From Planktophila grossartii (lineage in GTDB: Bacteria > Actinomycetota > Actinomycetes > Nanopelagicales > Nanopelagicaceae): a DNA stretch of 64,000 bases. The notes beneath the pieces are model-generated. The model did not search any database. It was not told the DNA's origin and worked only from the letters and a program-made list of their open reading frames with translations. Made by a program: the position numbers and the translations under genes. The DNA lies in NCBI GenBank assembly GCA_965234365.1, contig OZ248345.1:1240001-1304000 (forward strand). The letters are read 5' to 3'. Below, piece after piece: positions 59,943-64,000 of this stretch (the stretch's first letter is position 1; every line of letters starts with the position of its first letter).

Positions 59943-60758
59943 CTAGATAGCTGATTCGAAGGCTTGAACTGCTCGCCAACGGGTAACGAGGCGCTCATAA
60001 CCCTGACCTGCGATTGCTCCGTCGCCAGCCGAGAGTCCGGACAAGCTAAATGCCACATCTTCAATGGATGAATCTTCACTGATGCCATCTAAACCTTGTT
60101 CGCGCAGCGCTGAGTCGAGATACGAGGCGAGGCCGCCGTAATCGAGTTCGACGAGAGATTCAGGATGGAAGAGTTCAAGCCAATCAATCATATTTTCGAT
60201 CTCTTGTTCGACAGGTCCTTGCCCAAATGCCCCAAGAACAACTTCATGTGAATTTAGAGCACGTTCTCGAGCCTTCGACATTGTGGTGCGAGCAAAACAG
60301 TAAGCGCCATCTTCATCTTCTCCACGAACTCTTTCATCAGGTGTAAATATCGAGAACCAGCGCGGTGGAATTACCCAATTTTCAGTAATGATGTGCGGAA
60401 CGCGATCTTCAAGAAGATCAACGCCCGTTGTGATGACTTCTTCAAGTGAAGGTGGAATGAAGAACGGTGTGATCGATGATGGAAGAGAATCTTTGAAATC
60501 ATCGAGAGCTGCCCAACAACGAGTTGCAGTTGACCACGGAGATACATAACGCGATCCATTGATATCAAGAACGTGCGCACCATCAGGGCGAACAGCTGGA
60601 GGTTCAGGAAAAACTAAACGGCGAAGTGCGAGCGCCTGCTCTTCTTTACGTGAATCGATAGTCGCATCAATATTCTGCCAACGAATTCGGTCGACAGGTT
60701 CAAATGCAGAAAGTGGTTCGTAGATTCGCAGAGATGCGACGTACGGTGTTGGTTTCAA
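59943..60758 (-). CDS. Conserved actinobacterial protein of unknown function
   Basis: The 271-residue soluble protein has many Trp residues and an acidic C-terminal half; segments such as 'SPWSTATRCWAALDDF', 'WVIPPRWFSIFTPDE' and 'YGGLASYLDSALREQG' look well structured. I recognise it only as a conserved neighbour of bldC and the DUF3073 gene in actinobacteria. It starts with TTG at 60758, overlapping the DUF3073 stop as TTGA, which argues for translational coupling and supports this rare start. Confidence 0.7.
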   Translation of the reverse strand: MKPTPYVASLRIYEPLSAFEPVDRIRWQNIDATIDSRKEEQALALRRLVFPEPPAVRPDGAHVLDINGSRYVSPWSTATRCWAALDDFKDSLPSSITPFFIPPSLEEVITTGVDLLEDRVPHIITENWVIPPRWFSIFTPDERVRGEDEDGAYCFARTTMSKARERALNSHEVVLGAFGQGPVEQEIENMIDWLELFHPESLVELDYGGLASYLDSALREQGLDGISEDSSIEDVAFSLSGLSAGDGAIAGQGYERLVTRWRAVQAFESAI

Positions 60759-60931
60759 GCGCGTGGGATGTAGTTGCCCTCAGCGAAGGGATCGTCGTCA
60801 TCTTGATTTTGCTGATTAGGAACATCACCGTGGAGTTCTTTAGTCAGGCGGTCGAGGTCCATCTCCTGAGAGTTGTACTTCAAATCGCGAGCAACCTTGG
60901 TCTGCTTAGCTTTTGCACGGCCGCGACCCAT
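60755..60931 (-). CDS. DUF3073 small protein
   Basis: The 58-residue protein begins 'MGRGRAKAKQTKVARDLKY', then 'MDLDRLTKELHG', an acidic run of four aspartates and the end 'FAEGNYIPRA'. This is the DUF3073 family found across actinobacteria, of unknown function; the basic N-terminus suggests RNA or DNA contact. A strong AAGGAGGT ribosome-binding site precedes the ATG. The stop overlaps the next gene's TTG start. Confidence 0.93.
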   Translation of the reverse strand: MGRGRAKAKQTKVARDLKYNSQEMDLDRLTKELHGDVPNQQNQDDDDPFAEGNYIPRA

Positions 60932-60973
60932 GGGCGACCTCCTTACGAATAGCTGATGTGTCAGGCGCGTAGG

Positions 60974-62362
60974 TTATCGCGCCTGAGCTCCTGACTCCAA
61001 AGCAACGGCAAATGAGCCTGTTTTGACCCTATGGCGAAGGGCGAAGTAGCCCACGACCTGCAGGAAGACGCTCAGAGACATCGTAGGGATGCGGAAGCGG
61101 TGATCTCCGATAGTTCCCATCGATACGAGCCATGAGATGACTACAGGGATAAATGAGGCGTAGGCCAAATTGGCGTAGATGCCCTTCATAGAGCGGAGCC
61201 AGAAGAATCCGATGAAGAAGAGTGAGATGCAGCCGATGACCCAGAAGAATGAAATGCCGCGGCCCACTGATTTATAGACCAGATCATTTCCAGATTGGCT
61301 GCCCTTTGCGATATTTACAATCGGATCAATCTTGAGCCATGGATTGCGCGCCATTGTTCCATTTCCGAGTGGACCAGACCATGGAGACCAATAGAACCAA
61401 CCCTTATTGATGAAGAGTCTGATTGATTTTCCAGGATTGCTCGCGTACCACTTGATCACACATTTCACGACATCGTTATCAGTAACAGCGGTTGCAGGTG
61501 GAACTGGTTCGCAAGGAACATCAGGGCCGGTGTGTGCATATCCGCCTTGAGTTTCATCGCCTGCGCCGAGGCGCATGGTGACGCCAAGGTTTGTTGAAAT
61601 AACAGATTTATCAATCGACTTCATATTTCGCTGAATCATGATTGCTGGTGCAAGGGCCATGATACCAACGACACCAACCAGAATGAGCGCCTGTGCTTTG
61701 CGACCCTGAGTGATGAGCGCCCACAGAAGTGCGATAACAAGTGAGGTAAGAATCCAGCGAGGCTGCATAAACGAGGCGAGTGCAGAGAAGAATCCAACTG
61801 CAACTACCCGAAGAATAAATTGGCGATCATGGCCGCTCTGTCGTGACTTCATAATCAGACCAACAACCATCAACATACAAGCCGCGATTGGGCTTTCGTA
61901 TCCCACTGCAAGTGAACTTAGTGAGAGGGTTGGATTGAAGGCAAGTGCAAGACCAATAAGGAACATATATGGCTGCAACTTGGTGCCACGTAGCTGCTTT
62001 ACAAAGTAATAGCTTGCGTATGCGTAGAAAATTGATTGGGTAAATGAAATAAGGAAGATGACATGAGCAAGTGAAATCTTTGTGAGGATCCAGATAAGAA
62101 TGGGATAACCAGCTGGCCAGTAAGAAAGGATGCTCTTATCGCTGAAATAACCTTGCTGAAGTAAGCCATCGACGCCACTTAGGTAGTTCTCGCCATCTGC
62201 GCCTAACCATCCACCCAACATCGCACCATCTGTTCCGCGGATATTGGACATGATGATCAGCTTGATGAAGAAGGCGAAGACGGGAATACCGATGAGATAG
62301 AAGCTGATCTTCTTTGCAGATGATGCCTGCTTCTTAGCTGCGACCTTGGACTTACTTGCCAT
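60974..62362 (-). CDS. Multi-pass membrane glycosyltransferase-like protein (GT-C/GT39 type)
   Basis: The 462-residue protein has a basic cytoplasmic N-terminus ('SKSKVAAKKQASSAKK') and about ten helices. The first extracytoplasmic loop contains 'GADGENYLSGVDGLLQQGYF', in the position of the catalytic acidic motif of GT-C enzymes, followed by 'SYWPAGYPILIW'. It probably transfers a sugar from a polyprenyl carrier to a surface polymer or protein; substrate unknown. It lies 5 bp after purM and looks co-transcribed with it. Confidence 0.75.
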   Translation of the reverse strand: MASKSKVAAKKQASSAKKISFYLIGIPVFAFFIKLIIMSNIRGTDGAMLGGWLGADGENYLSGVDGLLQQGYFSDKSILSYWPAGYPILIWILTKISLAHVIFLISFTQSIFYAYASYYFVKQLRGTKLQPYMFLIGLALAFNPTLSLSSLAVGYESPIAACMLMVVGLIMKSRQSGHDRQFILRVVAVGFFSALASFMQPRWILTSLVIALLWALITQGRKAQALILVGVVGIMALAPAIMIQRNMKSIDKSVISTNLGVTMRLGAGDETQGGYAHTGPDVPCEPVPPATAVTDNDVVKCVIKWYASNPGKSIRLFINKGWFYWSPWSGPLGNGTMARNPWLKIDPIVNIAKGSQSGNDLVYKSVGRGISFFWVIGCISLFFIGFFWLRSMKGIYANLAYASFIPVVISWLVSMGTIGDHRFRIPTMSLSVFLQVVGYFALRHRVKTGSFAVALESGAQAR

Positions 62363-62367
62363 GAAAT

Positions 62368-63426
62368 TTACCCCTTGTAGTCAGATACCAAGTATGAACG
62401 AGCAGCGTCCTTATCTCCAGAAGGCTCAACGACGCCGGCGATCCAAGCTGACATTCCACGCGCTGCCAATGAGCGAATCACTAAATCTCCGATAGCTGGG
62501 TCGACTACCGCCGACATTCCGATGCCACAGTTCCAGGTGCGTTCCATATCTTCTTGTGGGACAGAAGCGACATCTGCCAAGAATTTAGTTGCCGCCGGAA
62601 GCGCCCAAGTAGAACGATCATATTTCGCGGTAAGGCCTGCAGGGATAACTCGTGCAGTGTTATCAGCAAGCCCGCCACCAGTGATGTGGCTAAAGGTGCG
62701 AAGTTTTTCACCTTGCGCTCGAATCAGCGCGAGACAGTCGAGTGAGTAAATCTCTGTTGGAGTCAGGAGAATCTCACCGAGTGACTTTGAAAAACCTTCG
62801 TAGGTCTTTGAAAGGTCAAGCTTCTGTTCGCTCAGAATGTGGCGAATTAATGAATAGCCATTTGCATGGAATCCACTTGCTGGCATTGCGATGATGAGAT
62901 CGCCGGCCTTAACACGATGAGCGCCAAGTTGTTTATCTGCGTCCACTGCACCAGTTGCTGCTCCTGCGATATCAAATTCATCTTCACCAAGAAGTCCGGG
63001 GTGTTCTGCAGTCTCGCCACCAACAAGCGCGGTTCCAGCCTTGACGCATCCGCGAGCAATTCCAGCGACGATATCTGCAATGCGCTCAGGAATCACTTTT
63101 CCAACTGCAATGTAATCAGTCATAAAGAGTGGTTCTGCGCCGCATACAACTAGGTCGTCGACAACCATCGCAACAAGATCTTCACCGATGGTGTCGTATT
63201 TACCCATCGCACGTGCAATCTCAGTCTTTGTGCCAACGCCATCTGTTGATGTTGCAAGAAGTGGTTGCTTCATCTCTTTCAGTGCTGATGCATCAAAGAG
63301 GCCTGCAAATCCACCGATTCCACCCATTACTTCAGGACGTGAGGCGCGGGCAATTGATGCCTTCATCAACTCAACTGCGCGATCTCCTGCATCGATATCA
63401 ACGCCAGAATCTTTATACGTTGCCAT
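62368..63426 (-). CDS. purM: PurM, AIR synthetase
   Basis: It closes the imidazole ring in purine synthesis. The 352-residue protein has 'YKDSGVDIDAGDRAVELM', 'LLATSTDGVGTKTEIA', 'MVVDDLVVCGAEPLFMTDY', 'GGETAEHPG', 'HITGGGLADNTARVIP' and 'TWNCGIGMSAVV'. Its ATG shares one base with the purF stop (TAATG). Confidence 0.97.
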   Translation of the reverse strand: MATYKDSGVDIDAGDRAVELMKASIARASRPEVMGGIGGFAGLFDASALKEMKQPLLATSTDGVGTKTEIARAMGKYDTIGEDLVAMVVDDLVVCGAEPLFMTDYIAVGKVIPERIADIVAGIARGCVKAGTALVGGETAEHPGLLGEDEFDIAGAATGAVDADKQLGAHRVKAGDLIIAMPASGFHANGYSLIRHILSEQKLDLSKTYEGFSKSLGEILLTPTEIYSLDCLALIRAQGEKLRTFSHITGGGLADNTARVIPAGLTAKYDRSTWALPAATKFLADVASVPQEDMERTWNCGIGMSAVVDPAIGDLVIRSLAARGMSAWIAGVVEPSGDKDAARSYLVSDYKG

Positions 63427-64000
63427 TACTTATGAACCTTTTCTGTGTGGACATCTGTGACTTCAAGGCGCATCTTGCCCTCGGACATATCTGTTGGAAT
63501 TGCAATTGGGTATTGGCCTGAGAAACAAGCACGACAGAGCTTCTCTTCAGCAACGTTAGTCGCTTCAATCAAACCTTCTTCAGATACGTAAGCAAGTGAA
63601 TCAGCGCCGATTGAGCGACGAATCTCTTCGACTTCAAGGCCACTTGCAATCAGTTCTGCGCGAGTAGCAAAGTCGATGCCGTAGAAACATGGCCACTTCA
63701 CGGGAGGAGATGAAATTCGAACGTGGATCTCGAGAGCGCCAGCTTCGCGCAACATGCGTACAAGTGCGCGCTGTGTATTGCCACGAACGATTGAATCATC
63801 GACAACGATGATGCGCTTTCCTTCGATGATTTCGCGCAAAGGATTGAGTTTGAGGCGAATACCTAGTTGGCGAATAGTTTGTGATGGCTGAATAAATGTG
63901 CGACCGACGTAGGAATTCTTTACAAGCCCTAAGCCATACGGAATTCCTGATTCTTTTGCGTAACCAATAGCTGCAGGTGTTCCTGATTCTGGAACCGGAA
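63426..64000 (-). CDS. purF: PurF, amidophosphoribosyltransferase (C-terminal part)
   Basis: It carries out the first committed step of purine synthesis. About 190 C-terminal residues are in the window; the reading frame stays open to the right edge, where the gene is cut. The PRPP site 'RIIVVDDSIVRGNT', 'GIPYGLGLVKNSYVGRTFI' and 'FYGIDFATRAEL' identify it. An internal Met codon near 63839 is not the start. PurF-purM is a common actinobacterial pair. Confidence 0.96.
   Translation of the reverse strand, partial: PVPESGTPAAIGYAKESGIPYGLGLVKNSYVGRTFIQPSQTIRQLGIRLKLNPLREIIEGKRIIVVDDSIVRGNTQRALVRMLREAGALEIHVRISSPPVKWPCFYGIDFATRAELIASGLEVEEIRRSIGADSLAYVSEEGLIEATNVAEEKLCRACFSGQYPIAIPTDMSEGKMRLEVTDVHTEKVHK

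Noticed and set aside
63426..63839. Independent short gene starting at the Met near 63839
   Set aside because: The same frame stays open to the window edge and reads as PurF; the Met is internal.
1..64000. Mobile elements, prophage, CRISPR arrays, toxin-antitoxin or defence islands
   Set aside because: No transposase, integrase, direct-repeat array or known defence gene was found; all genes look native in codon use and synteny.

Overview
The window is a gene-dense piece (roughly 97% coding by eye) of a moderate-GC, streamlined actinobacterial chromosome. The gene content and order (BldC, DUF3073 and DUF5302 proteins, XPB helicase beside its N-terminal-domain partner, split menaquinone cluster, ClpC-LysS-CoaX-NadC-NadB-PanC-Fol-FtsH-Hpt-TilS block) are actinobacterial. 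The tiny intergenic gaps and mid-40s GC suggest a freshwater Nanopelagicales ('acI', Planktophila-like) bacterium; that genus-level placement is inference. I found no mobile elements, CRISPR arrays or prophage genes, and no gap above 300 bp without a gene.

Layout: (1) 1-4186, menaquinone synthesis: menD-menC-menB leftward, menE-menA rightward. (2) 4204-10133, a PLDc_N protein, a two-PQ-loop protein and a System II cytochrome c maturation operon (TlpA-like, CcdA, ResB, CcsB) with phosphatases. (3) 10197-15349, an XPB helicase operon with an M20 peptidase between the two helicase genes, plus a glutaredoxin. (4) 15385-22823, two secreted proteins, ProC, a cysteine-rich conserved protein, RadA and MutY. 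(5) 22830-38491, a long leftward block: ClpC, a GNAT enzyme, LysS, CoaX, NadC, NadB, PanC, FolK, FolB, FolP, FolE, FtsH, Hpt, TilS and an NlpC/P60 hydrolase. (6) 38546-49343, an ABC exporter, MetZ, CtaB, DacB, a SpoU methylase, an FTR1-like membrane protein, a TPR protein, a nickel/cobalt permease and an EamA exporter. (7) 49318-54643, a divergent heme-copper oxidase locus: cupredoxin, CtaC, CtaD, CtaE, CtaG and a small membrane protein. (8) 54645-64000, tRNAs Lys, Glu, Asp and Phe, TsaC/Sua5, glycosyltransferases, a SIMPL protein, WecA-like transferase, BldC, DUF3073, a GT-C enzyme, PurM and partial PurF.

How the parts work together: menaquinone synthesis, cytochrome c maturation, heme O synthesis (CtaB) and the oxidase locus all serve one aerobic respiratory chain. 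NadB-NadC, PanC-CoaX and the fol genes form a cofactor block.

Three signals stand out. First, at 14 genes a TANNNT-like -10 hexamer ends exactly six bases before the start codon, and at eight more it ends seven to nine bases before, which points to widespread leaderless transcription. In two cases the upstream gene's stop codon forms the first half of the hexamer. Second, CtaD aligns without gaps to the canonical enzyme around its active site but lacks the K-pathway lysine and serine. Third, a 7-1-7 palindrome matching a Nur-type nickel operator lies just before the nickel/cobalt permease gene. menA also appears to start at an ATT codon.
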